Assembly (NCBI RefSeq): GCF_041224425.1
Contig: NZ_JBGFGL010000085.1
Location: 62,001 to 126,000, forward strand
Direction of reading: 5' to 3'
Source of the DNA: Psychroserpens sp041224425
GTDB taxonomy: Bacteria > Bacteroidota > Bacteroidia > Flavobacteriales > Flavobacteriaceae
DNA length: 64,000 bases
Part shown: positions 52,845-59,946 of the stretch, piece by piece
Numbering within the stretch: position 1 is the stretch's first letter
Layout: each line of letters starts with the position of its first letter
The notes under the pieces: model-generated
What the model was told of the DNA's origin: nothing
Seen by the model: the letters and a program-made list of their open reading frames with translations, nothing else
The model's database searches: none
Translations under genes and position numbers: made by a program

Positions 52845-53315
52845 TTAATTATAGCCACCAGTTTGCAAAAAAACCATGACATCATTAATACAGGTTTTTA
52901 AGTTGGTTTTCACTTCAGATTCCCAAAACCGGAATACCGTAAAGCCAAGATTTTCCAATTGTTGGTTGACTTCGCGATCACGTTGCATGTTCCGTTCTAT
53001 TTTTGGAATCCAGAACTTACGATTGCTTTTAAGTGTTGCTTTGCGTTCGATCCAATTGTAGCCATGCCAAAAATCGCCATCAATGAATACGGCTATTTTA
53101 TATTTTTTAATCGAAACATCTGGCCTACCAGGAAGTTGTTTGTTGTTTACACGATAGCGCACGCCTTCATTCCATAGTGCTTTTCTGAAACGCATTTCGG
53201 GTTTGGTGTTTTTGCTACGAATCTTGCTCATGATTTTTGAGCGCTTTTTTGTGGTGTAAAACCCAGCAGATTCCTCAAAGCGAGGGACTTTTATTTTGGC
53301 TTCTGAATATGGCAT
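52845..53315 (-). CDS. vsr: Very short patch repair (Vsr)-like endonuclease
   Basis: 156 residues. The Vsr pattern is clear: RSKIMSKIRSKNTKPEMRFRKAL, LPGRPDVSIKKYKIAVFIDGDFWHG (catalytic Asp in the PD motif and intercalating FW), and IERNMQRDREVNQQLENLGFTVFRFWE. Classical Vsr nicks T:G mismatches made by deamination of Dcm-type 5-methylcytosine. Compared with E. coli Vsr (HGCFWH and a later WEC), the zinc-binding Cys residues are missing. No DNA methyltransferase is encoded in this window. A vsr placed in a row of housekeeping genes is unusual. Confidence 0.88.
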   Translation of the reverse strand: MPYSEAKIKVPRFEESAGFYTTKKRSKIMSKIRSKNTKPEMRFRKALWNEGVRYRVNNKQLPGRPDVSIKKYKIAVFIDGDFWHGYNWIERKATLKSNRKFWIPKIERNMQRDREVNQQLENLGFTVFRFWESEVKTNLKTCINDVMVFLQTGGYN

Positions 53316-53370
53316 CAGTTCTAAAATAACGGATTTAAATGGAATTTCAAGGGTTCTTACCCAAAAAGAA

Positions 53371-53394
53371 AACCCTTACATTGCTGTAAGGGTT
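53371..53394 (-). terminator. Terminator of ahcY
   Basis: AACCCTTACA (53371-53380) and TGTAAGGGTT (53385-53394), TTGC loop; read on the minus strand it ends in a T-rich tract. It follows the REP-like hairpin at the end of ahcY. Confidence 0.85.
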
Positions 53395-53406
53395 ATAAGT
53401 ATGATG

Positions 53407-53434
53407 AGATACTGAAACTAGTTCAGTATGACGT
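53407..53434 (-). repeat. REP-like hairpin behind ahcY (copy 2)
   Basis: ATACTGAA (53409-53416) pairs with TTCAGTAT (53422-53429), 5-base loop. It starts about five bases after the ahcY stop in the mRNA direction. Compared with the copy at 38080, one base pair of the stem is changed on both sides (T-A to A-T), so pairing is conserved. Confidence 0.65.
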
Positions 53435-53438
53435 ATGT

Positions 53439-54755
53439 TTAGTATCTGTAGTATTCAGGTTTGAATGGTCCTTCAACCTCTACACCAATATAATCGGCTT
53501 GATCTTTACGAAGCTCTGTCAACTCTACACCAATTTTTTCCAAGTGTAACTTGGCTACTTTTTCATCTAGATGTTTTGGTAACATATACACTTTGTTTTC
53601 ATAAGCATCTCTGTTGTTCCACAGCTCAATCTGAGCTAAAGTTTGGTTTGTAAATGAGTTACTCATGACAAAGCTTGGATGACCCGTTGCACAACCAAGG
53701 TTGACCAAACGACCTTCAGCTAGAATGATGATATCCTTTCCATTTACAGTGTACTTATCTACTTGAGGTTTGATTTCCACGTGAGTACTGCCATGATTTT
53801 TCTTCAACCAAGCCATGTCAATTTCATTGTCAAAATGCCCAATATTACATACGATGGTTTTGTCTTTCATAGCTTCAAAATGCTCACCTCTTACAATGTC
53901 TTTGTTTCCAGTAGTTGTAATTACAATATCAGCATTTCCTACGACACTTTCCAGTTTCTTTACTTCAAATCCGTCCATAGCAGCTTGCAATGCACAAATT
54001 GGGTCGATTTCAGTTACAGTAACAATACTTCCAGCACCTTTAAAAGATGCGGCAGTTCCTTTACCTACATCACCATAACCACAAACCACAACACGTTTAC
54101 CAGCAAGCATCACATCTGTAGCACGACGAATTGCGTCAACAGCACTTTCGCGACATCCATATTTATTATCAAACTTTGATTTTGTAACAGAATCGTTAAC
54201 GTTAATTGCTGGCATAGCCAAAGTTCCGTTTTTCATACGTTCGTACAAACGGTGAACACCAGTAGTCGTTTCTTCAGACAATCCGTTGATACCTTTTGTC
54301 AACTCTGGATATTTATCGAATACCATATTGGTTAAATCACCACCATCATCCAAAATCATGTTCAAAGGTTTGCGATCTTCTCCAAAGAATAAGGTTTGTT
54401 CAATACACCAATCAAATTCCTCTTCATTCATCCCTTTCCATGCATACACAGGGATGCCAGCAGCAGCAATAGCAGCAGCAGCTTGATCTTGTGTTGAAAA
54501 GATGTTGCAAGAACTCCAAGTGACTTCTGCACCAAGAGCCACCAAAGTTTCGATTAAAACGGCTGTTTGGATGGTCATATGAAGACATCCTGCAATGCGA
54601 GCACCTTTTAAAGGTTGAGATTCTTTGTATTCTTCACGAAGACTCATTAATCCTGGCATTTCAGCTTCAGCCAATTCTATTTCCTTTCTTCCCCATTCTG
54701 CAAGAGACATGTCTTTTACTTTGTAAGGCACGTAAGTAGATGTTTTTGTATTCAT
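53439..54755 (-). CDS. ahcY: Adenosylhomocysteinase
   Basis: 438 residues. Hydrolyses S-adenosylhomocysteine to adenosine and homocysteine, closing the methylation cycle; NAD-dependent. Features: GCLHMTIQTAVLIETL, SSCNIFSTQDQAAAA, the NAD-binding GKRVVVCGYGDVGKGTA and catalytic region GCRESAVDAIRR, with C-terminal FKPEYYRY completing the active site of the neighbouring subunit. Start MNTKTSTYVPYKVKD. Divergent from the PPTase gene; followed by a REP-like hairpin and a terminator. Confidence 0.97.
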   Translation of the reverse strand: MNTKTSTYVPYKVKDMSLAEWGRKEIELAEAEMPGLMSLREEYKESQPLKGARIAGCLHMTIQTAVLIETLVALGAEVTWSSCNIFSTQDQAAAAIAAAGIPVYAWKGMNEEEFDWCIEQTLFFGEDRKPLNMILDDGGDLTNMVFDKYPELTKGINGLSEETTTGVHRLYERMKNGTLAMPAINVNDSVTKSKFDNKYGCRESAVDAIRRATDVMLAGKRVVVCGYGDVGKGTAASFKGAGSIVTVTEIDPICALQAAMDGFEVKKLESVVGNADIVITTTGNKDIVRGEHFEAMKDKTIVCNIGHFDNEIDMAWLKKNHGSTHVEIKPQVDKYTVNGKDIIILAEGRLVNLGCATGHPSFVMSNSFTNQTLAQIELWNNRDAYENKVYMLPKHLDEKVAKLHLEKIGVELTELRKDQADYIGVEVEGPFKPEYYRY

Positions 54756-54823
54756 AATTATTTCTTTCTATCTATATTTGCGTTTGCAGGTGCAAAGGTA
54801 ATCATTAACTTTCAGATATTTAA

Positions 54824-55450
54824 ATGCCACTTTACAAAACTATTCAGGTCAATTCGCAAACTATTGTTAAAATTTGGAAGATTACCGAATCTTATGAGGA
54901 ATTGATGGCACCACTAGATCTTAAATCTAATAGTTTGGAACGTGTTTTAGGCATGAAAAGTGAATTGCATCAACGTGGATTTCTTAGTGTTCGTCATTTG
55001 TTGAGAGATTCTGGTTATACAGATCAAGACTTATACTATGATACAAATGGGAAGCCTCATTTAAAAGATGGAAAGCATATTTCTATTACGCATTCGTTTA
55101 CCTTTTCTGGAATTATTATCAGTGATTCTGAAGTTGGCATAGACATTGAAATGCAGCGTGATAAAATTGCAATTATCGCTAAAAAGTTTGTCGATTATGA
55201 ATTTAAATATCTTAGCAAGACAGATGCAGATTATGTTAAAAAACTAACCGTCATTTGGGGCATTAAGGAATCGCTTTATAAGTTGTTTGCCACACCTGGT
55301 ATGCTATTTAGAGAACATTTTTTGGTCATTCCATTTATGCTGGAAGATCAGGCTACTGTGGCTTGGATAGATTATCAGGACAAAAAATACCGATACCAAA
55401 CCCAATTTCTGGAATTTGAAGGATTTACTTGTGCCTTTGTTACCGCTTAA
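54824..55450 (+). CDS. 4'-phosphopantetheinyl transferase superfamily protein
   Basis: 208 residues. Transfers phosphopantetheine from CoA to carrier proteins. Motifs: ITHSFTFSG, VGIDIEMQRDKI (GIDIE, Mg binding) and WGIKESLYKLF (WxxKES). The Sfp/HetI-like size and motif order suggest a carrier-protein-activating enzyme other than the short AcpS. It opens the plus-strand run that continues with pcrB at a distance of zero bases (stop TAA followed directly by ATG). Confidence 0.9.
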   Translation: MPLYKTIQVNSQTIVKIWKITESYEELMAPLDLKSNSLERVLGMKSELHQRGFLSVRHLLRDSGYTDQDLYYDTNGKPHLKDGKHISITHSFTFSGIIISDSEVGIDIEMQRDKIAIIAKKFVDYEFKYLSKTDADYVKKLTVIWGIKESLYKLFATPGMLFREHFLVIPFMLEDQATVAWIDYQDKKYRYQTQFLEFEGFTCAFVTA

Positions 55451-56176
55451 ATGAAAGGAATTTATTATCACATAACACAAAGTGTTTCAGAGGGCAAAAA
55501 GAGTTTGGCGGTTTTGATTGACCCTGATAAAATGACAGTTCAAAATGTTCCTGGTTTCATTGAAAATGTCAACAATTCAATAATCACTTTTATCTTCGTT
55601 GGTGGCAGTACTGTAGAAACTGAAGCTACACATATATTGGTTTCCGAAATAAAAAAACACACTAGTTTGCCCGTTGTGCTCTTTCCTGGTGATGTGACAC
55701 AGATTTCAGAAGCAGCTGATGCTCTCTTGTTTTTATCTTTGATATCAGGTGATAATCCAGAATATTTAATAGGCAAACATATAAAAGCCGTTCCCAAGTT
55801 GATGCATAGTGATTTGGAGACCATTCCAACAGGCTATATTTTAATTGAAAACGGCAAACAAACAACGGTTGAAAAGGTTACTGAAACTAAGCCAATTCCA
55901 AGGGAAAACAAAGAGCTCATAATGCACACTTCTAAAGCAGCTGAGTTACTCGGAATGCAATTAATTTATCTTGAAGCGGGAAGTGGTGCTTTGCATCCTG
56001 TTCCTTTGGAAACCATTCGTCTTGTAAAACAAAATTTAAACATACCTCTTATTGTTGGAGGAGGTATACGAAGTAAGCAGCAACTTAACAATGCTTTTGA
56101 GGCTGGAGCAGATATTGTTGTTATTGGAACAGCCTTTGAAACGAATGAAGCCTTTTTTGAAGAATTAAAACCATAA
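55451..56176 (+). CDS. pcrB: Geranylgeranylglyceryl/heptaprenylglyceryl phosphate synthase (PcrB family)
   Basis: 241 residues, TIM barrel with LIDPDKM, FVGGSTVETEAT, VVLFPGDVTQI, YLEAGSGALHPV and VGGGIRS. These enzymes join sn-glycerol-1-phosphate to a polyprenyl diphosphate, the first committed step of archaeal ether lipids; homologues from Bacteroidota, including one from Flavobacterium, have been shown to be active in earlier work as I recall. Chain-length specificity cannot be read from the sequence with certainty. The downstream lipid genes are not in this window. Confidence 0.92.
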   Translation: MKGIYYHITQSVSEGKKSLAVLIDPDKMTVQNVPGFIENVNNSIITFIFVGGSTVETEATHILVSEIKKHTSLPVVLFPGDVTQISEAADALLFLSLISGDNPEYLIGKHIKAVPKLMHSDLETIPTGYILIENGKQTTVEKVTETKPIPRENKELIMHTSKAAELLGMQLIYLEAGSGALHPVPLETIRLVKQNLNIPLIVGGGIRSKQQLNNAFEAGADIVVIGTAFETNEAFFEELKP

Positions 56177-56178
56177 CC

Positions 56179-56439
56179 ATGAACATTTCAGTAGAGCTAA
56201 CCTTAACGCCATTACACGATGATTATGAACCAGCCATCATTCATTTTATAAAACAACTTCGAGCCTCAGGCTTGAAAGTTTTGGAAAATCCGTTGAGCAC
56301 ACAAGTGTATGGCGATTATGATGAGGTCATGACTGTGTTGAATAAAGAAATCAAAGATGCTTTTCTGTTGATCGAACGTGGGTTGCTTCACATGAAAATT
56401 GTTAAATCTGATCGCTACGATTATGAACCCCATTTTTGA
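56179..56439 (+). CDS. Thiamine-binding protein-like (MTH1187/YkoF superfamily)
   Basis: 86 residues. Ferredoxin-like fold proteins of the PF01910 type bind thiamine or HMP and accompany thiamine transporters. Pattern: ISVELTLTPL at the start, IIHFIKQLRASGLKVLENPLST, then YGDYDEVMTVLNK. Starts two bases after pcrB and overlaps the PnuC gene by 17 bases. Its pairing with a PnuC permease and, three genes later, a TPP-riboswitch-controlled receptor supports a thiamine assignment. The detailed biochemical role (buffering or delivery of thiamine in the cytoplasm) is an inference. Confidence 0.8.
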   Translation: MNISVELTLTPLHDDYEPAIIHFIKQLRASGLKVLENPLSTQVYGDYDEVMTVLNKEIKDAFLLIERGLLHMKIVKSDRYDYEPHF

Positions 56440-57064
56440 ATTTCTGTTCGGTCAATACAAAGACTACGCTTCCATTGACATTGCATTAGAATTGATTGCG
56501 GTTGTTTTTGGGTTCTTATCGGTTTGGTTTTCGAAACAAAACAAGATTTGGGTCTTTCCAACAGGGATGATCAGCACAGCCATTTTTGTCTATCTTTTAG
56601 TTAAATGGGAATTGTTAGGCGATATGATGATCAATGCCTACTATTTTATCATGAGTGTTTATGGATGGTATGTTTGGACCCGAAAGGTTGATGCAACGCA
56701 TGTGACACCAATTTCCAAAACAACAGTAAACGAAAAAATGATGAGTGTTGTCATTTTTTTGCTAACACTCGGGTTTGTTTATGTGGTTTATAAATCATTT
56801 GATAAATGGACTTCTTGGGTAGCTTACGTAGATACGTTAACCACAGCTTTGTTTTTTGTTGGTATGTGGCTCATGGCGAGGCGTAAGATTGAAAATTGGA
56901 TCTTATGGATCATTGGCGATATCATTTCTGTACCATTATATTTTTATAAAGGTTTTACTTTTACAAGTTTTCAGTATCTCGGATTTACTATTATTGCTAT
57001 TTTTGGATACATCGCATGGAAGAAACACTTAAACAAATCACTCACACTAACCCAAACTGTTTAA
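56423..57064 (+). CDS. pnuT: PnuC-family permease, probably thiamine transporter PnuT
   Basis: 213 residues from ATG 56423 (MNPIFEFLFGQYKD). Seven or so hydrophobic helices typical of PnuC, a SWEET-like facilitator for nicotinamide riboside, riboflavin or thiamine. Motifs: WVFPTGMISTAIFVYLL, INAYYFIMSVYGWYVW (the WxxW-like helix) and WIIGDIISVPLYFYKG. The substrate is assigned from context: a thiamine-binding-like gene before it, a NadR-like kinase overlapping its end by 49 bases, and a TPP riboswitch nearby. Nicotinamide riboside remains possible because of the NadR-like neighbour. Confidence 0.85.
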   Translation: MNPIFEFLFGQYKDYASIDIALELIAVVFGFLSVWFSKQNKIWVFPTGMISTAIFVYLLVKWELLGDMMINAYYFIMSVYGWYVWTRKVDATHVTPISKTTVNEKMMSVVIFLLTLGFVYVVYKSFDKWTSWVAYVDTLTTALFFVGMWLMARRKIENWILWIIGDIISVPLYFYKGFTFTSFQYLGFTIIAIFGYIAWKKHLNKSLTLTQTV

Positions 57065-57591
57065 AGGTTGTACTTTTTGGTCCAGAATCTACCGGAAAAT
57101 CAACTTTAGCTGAAGCCTTATCAAAACATTTCAATACGGTTTTTGTAGAAGAGTTTTCCCGAAGCTATGCTGAACAAAAAAAAGAGGATGGTGAAGTTTT
57201 GACCAAAGCAGATGTTTTACCAATTGCGGTTGGTCAAATGCAGTTGGAAAATGAGCGATTAAAGAAGGCTAACAAAATATTGATTTGTGATACAGACTTA
57301 TTGGAAACATTGGTTTACTCTAAAATGTATTATAATGGATTCTGTCCTGAACCAGTAAAAAAATATGCTGAAGAAAACACTTACGATTTATATTTTTTAA
57401 CTTATATTGATATGCCTTGGGAAGCTGATGGTATCCGTGACCAACCACATGATAGGCTACAACAATTCAAAACATTTGAAGCCGCTTTAAATCACTTCAA
57501 AAAGCCTTATGTTGTTGTTAAAGGTGCGTTTGAAGAACGCTTAAGCTTTTGCATAAACCAAATTAATGAACTATTAAACGACACACATTGA
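57016..57591 (+). CDS. NadR-like P-loop kinase (AAA_28)
   Basis: 191 residues. Walker A GPESTGKST near residue 23, EEFSRSYAE, a conserved DTDLLETLVYS (Walker-B-like) and the kinase lid PWEADGIRDQPHDR. It corresponds to the C-terminal nicotinamide riboside kinase domain of NadR, without the NMN adenylyltransferase or DNA-binding parts. Starts within the PnuC gene. Two readings are possible: vitamin-B3 salvage kinase, or a kinase trapping imported thiamine. The neighbouring thiamine genes favour the latter without proving it. Confidence 0.85.
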   Translation: MEETLKQITHTNPNCLKVVLFGPESTGKSTLAEALSKHFNTVFVEEFSRSYAEQKKEDGEVLTKADVLPIAVGQMQLENERLKKANKILICDTDLLETLVYSKMYYNGFCPEPVKKYAEENTYDLYFLTYIDMPWEADGIRDQPHDRLQQFKTFEAALNHFKKPYVVVKGAFEERLSFCINQINELLNDTH

Positions 57592-59144
57592 ATTTTTCAA
57601 AACAAGATATAGCCCAAATAGAGAAAAAGGGATTAACCGTTAAACAAGTTGAGCAACAGATAGAAATTTTTGAAGATGGATTGCCGTTTTCAAATTTGGT
57701 TTCTGCTGCCACAATAGGTAATGGGATCTTAAGTTTAACAGAGCAAGAAATTGACGATTATGTTTTAAAATATGAATCGCAATTACAAGCGCTTTCTATT
57801 TTAAAATTTGTTCCGGCCTCAGGAGCAGCCACACGCATGTTCAAGTTTTTATTTAAGTTCTTGAATGAATACGATATCGATAAGGAAAGTATAAATTCAT
57901 ATATCAATACCCACAACAATAAGGATTTATCCATATTCTTCATCGGATTGGAAAAATTTCCTTTTTATCACATTGTAATCGAAAAGCTTCTAAAATCATA
58001 TCCAGATTTTTATGAGCTATCAACCGATAAACAGCGCTTGCTTTTTGTTAAGATGATGTTAGATGCGAACAAATTGAACTATGGAAATTATCCCAAAGGA
58101 TTATTGCCGTTTCATGAGTATAAGAATCAAATCATTTCTACAGCTTTTGAAGAGCATTTATTTGAATCGGCACTATATTCTCCTGATGGAAAGGATGTTT
58201 GCCTTCATTATACCATTTCAGAACAGTATAACCATAAGTTTGACAAAGAATTTGAGCGTATCAAGAAAAAAGTGGAAACCAAAACCCAATCGAAATTTGA
58301 CATTTCATTTTCACATCAAAAAGAGTCTACAGATACAATTGCTGTAACACCAAAGGACGAACCATTTAGGGAAGTTGATGGATCGCTGTGCTTTAGGCCT
58401 TCTGGGCATGGCGCGTTGTTGGAAAACCTAAATGATTTGGAGGCTGACATCATTTTTATCAAAAATATAGATAACGTTGTCAATTTCAAGTACAAGGAAA
58501 TCGTTGCCAAATACAAAAAGATGTTGGCTGGTATTTTGATAGAGTTACAAGGGAAAGTATTCCATTATCTTAAAATTCTGGATGAAGGATCACCTTCAGA
58601 AGATATGCGAGTAGAGATAGGAGAATTTTTAATCAATAAATTAAATGTTAGAATTAATAGTGAATTCGAAAAGTATTCTGCAAAATATCAAATGGAATAC
58701 TTAATAGAAAAACTTAATCGTCCGATACGTGTGTGTGGAATGGTCAAAAATGAAGGAGAGCCAGGAGGTGGACCATTTTGGGTCAAGGACGAAAGTGGCA
58801 ATGAATCACTGCAAATTGTTGAATCGGCTCAAATCAATAAAAAGAATAAACACCAAAAGAGAATTCTAAAATCATCAACGCATTTCAACCCAGTTGATTT
58901 AGTTTGTAGCGTTAAAAACTACAAAGGAGAAAAGTTTGATCTTAAAGCATATGTAGATCCTAAAGCGGCTTTTATTACTATGAAAACCAAAATGGGTAAA
59001 GACTTGAAAGCTCTTGAGTTACCTGGACTTTGGAATGGAAGTATGGCCAATTGGAATACGATTTTTGTTGAGGTGCCATTGATTACCTTCAATCCTGTAA
59101 AAACGGTTAACGATCTTTTAAAAGCACCACACCAAATCAAATAA
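57588..59144 (+). CDS. DUF4301-family protein
   Basis: 518 residues. Start is a TTG at 57588 that overlaps the stop of the kinase gene (TTGA); the next in-frame ATG lies within the conserved N terminus (about residue 83), so TTG is strongly supported. The start matches the DUF4301 pattern: DIAQIEKKGLTVKQVEQQIEIFEDGLPFSNLVSAA (given in pieces: KGLTVKQVEQQIEIF, GLPFSNL), FVPASGAATRMFKFL, and PSGHGALLENLNDLEADIIFIKNIDN. The glycine-rich pattern SGAATRMF recalls nucleotidyltransferase-type folds; function unknown. It belongs to the same run of closely packed genes. Confidence 0.85.
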   Translation: MNFSKQDIAQIEKKGLTVKQVEQQIEIFEDGLPFSNLVSAATIGNGILSLTEQEIDDYVLKYESQLQALSILKFVPASGAATRMFKFLFKFLNEYDIDKESINSYINTHNNKDLSIFFIGLEKFPFYHIVIEKLLKSYPDFYELSTDKQRLLFVKMMLDANKLNYGNYPKGLLPFHEYKNQIISTAFEEHLFESALYSPDGKDVCLHYTISEQYNHKFDKEFERIKKKVETKTQSKFDISFSHQKESTDTIAVTPKDEPFREVDGSLCFRPSGHGALLENLNDLEADIIFIKNIDNVVNFKYKEIVAKYKKMLAGILIELQGKVFHYLKILDEGSPSEDMRVEIGEFLINKLNVRINSEFEKYSAKYQMEYLIEKLNRPIRVCGMVKNEGEPGGGPFWVKDESGNESLQIVESAQINKKNKHQKRILKSSTHFNPVDLVCSVKNYKGEKFDLKAYVDPKAAFITMKTKMGKDLKALELPGLWNGSMANWNTIFVEVPLITFNPVKTVNDLLKAPHQIK

Positions 59145-59146
59145 AT

Positions 59147-59557
59147 ATGTTTGATGAAGAGGCTATAGTCAAGGAATTTTCATTTAAAGCCATACGAAGT
59201 TCGGGTGCTGGTGGTCAGCATGTGAATAAGACAGCTTCAAAAGTTGAATTGTTGTTCAATATTGATCAATCTGAAGTCTTATCACAAGATCAAAAAGACA
59301 TTCTTCAGTTGCACTTAAAACATCGACTCACAAAAGCTTCGGTATTGATACTTCAATGCGGAACAAGTCGAAGTCAGCATAAAAATAAAGAAATCGTCAT
59401 CAAGAGATGTCTTGAGCTACTTAAAGATAATCTTATCGAAGACAAGGAACGGATTCCAACAAAAACACCTAAAAAGGCAGTCAAGAAACGTTTGGAAAAT
59501 AAAAAAAGGGTATCTCAAAAAAAAGCCAATCGTCAACCACCTCAAATGGATTCATAA
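59147..59557 (+). CDS. arfB: ArfB/YaeJ-type peptidyl-tRNA hydrolase
   Basis: 136 residues. Release-factor-like domain with the GGQ motif in SSGAGGQHVNKTASKVEL and a long basic tail (KKAVKKRLENKKRVSQKKANR). ArfB enters the empty mRNA channel of stalled ribosomes and hydrolyses the peptidyl-tRNA, a rescue route independent of tmRNA. Starts two bases after the DUF4301 stop. The RF domains for codon recognition are absent, which separates it from RF1 and RF2. Confidence 0.93.
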   Translation: MFDEEAIVKEFSFKAIRSSGAGGQHVNKTASKVELLFNIDQSEVLSQDQKDILQLHLKHRLTKASVLILQCGTSRSQHKNKEIVIKRCLELLKDNLIEDKERIPTKTPKKAVKKRLENKKRVSQKKANRQPPQMDS

Positions 59558-59595
59558 TAAGGACTTCTAAATTTCATTAATAAAGTCTGATTTCA

Positions 59596-59627
59596 TTGTT
59601 CCAATCCATAAATCTGTTATATCTTTG
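59596..59627 (+). promoter_or_regulatory. Predicted promoter of the TPP-riboswitch transcript
   Basis: TATCTTTG at 59620-59627 (exact TAnnTTTG) with a TTG at 59596-59598, spacer 21. Transcription would start near 59634, at the foot of the aptamer. Confidence 0.65.
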
Positions 59628-59630
59628 CGA

Positions 59631-59733
59631 CGTTCTCAAAAGGGGTGCTTCAACCTAAATTCAAAAGATTTAGCGCAAGCTGAGATCATACCCATAGAAC
59701 CTAGAACAGGTAATGCTGTTTAGGAAGCGAGCG
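59631..59733 (+). promoter_or_regulatory. TPP (thiamine pyrophosphate) riboswitch
   Basis: All conserved THI-element parts are present: GGGGT (59642-59646) pairing with ATACCC, CTGAGA at 59680-59685, GAACCT at 59697-59702 and ACAGGTAATGC at 59706-59716. P3 is extended, built from GCTT/AAGC and CTAAAT/GATTTAG. A plausible P1 is formed by 59631-59637 with 59727-59733. It precedes a TonB receptor gene, so TPP excess should reduce receptor synthesis. Confidence 0.95.
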
Positions 59734-59738
59734 TAAAG

Positions 59739-59760
59739 AAAGTGTCTGGTAGACATTTTT
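59739..59760 (+). terminator. Expression-platform terminator of the TPP riboswitch
   Basis: AAAGTGTCT (59739-59747) pairs with AGACATTTT (59751-59759), with one G-U pair and a GGT loop, ending in five T. Only five bases after the aptamer, so regulation is probably by transcription termination. Confidence 0.75.
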
Positions 59761-59946
59761 AGCAAGTGCAATAAGGTCATCAATGTTTGTTTTTACTTCT
59801 GAATTTGAATGTTTATTTTTAAAATACACATGAAAGGATTCAAAATGAAAATAGCATTTTGATATTGCAATAGTTTAACGTTCAAAAATCATTTATTAAC
59901 CTTGAATAATTGCCTCTTTTTATTCGATTAAAATTGTATTAATCGT

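Larger units (their letters stand above)
59558..59946 (+). other. 389-base leader region holding the TPP riboswitch
   Basis: Contains promoter, riboswitch and terminator (separate entries), followed by about 185 bases from 59761 to the receptor ATG in which I see no ORF, terminator or second aptamer. This long space after the terminator is unexplained. Confidence 0.7.

Noticed and set aside
53763..54179. 138-codon ORF antisense to ahcY
   Set aside because: Composition is Ser/Thr/Asn/Phe-rich shadow sequence; ahcY is conserved throughout.
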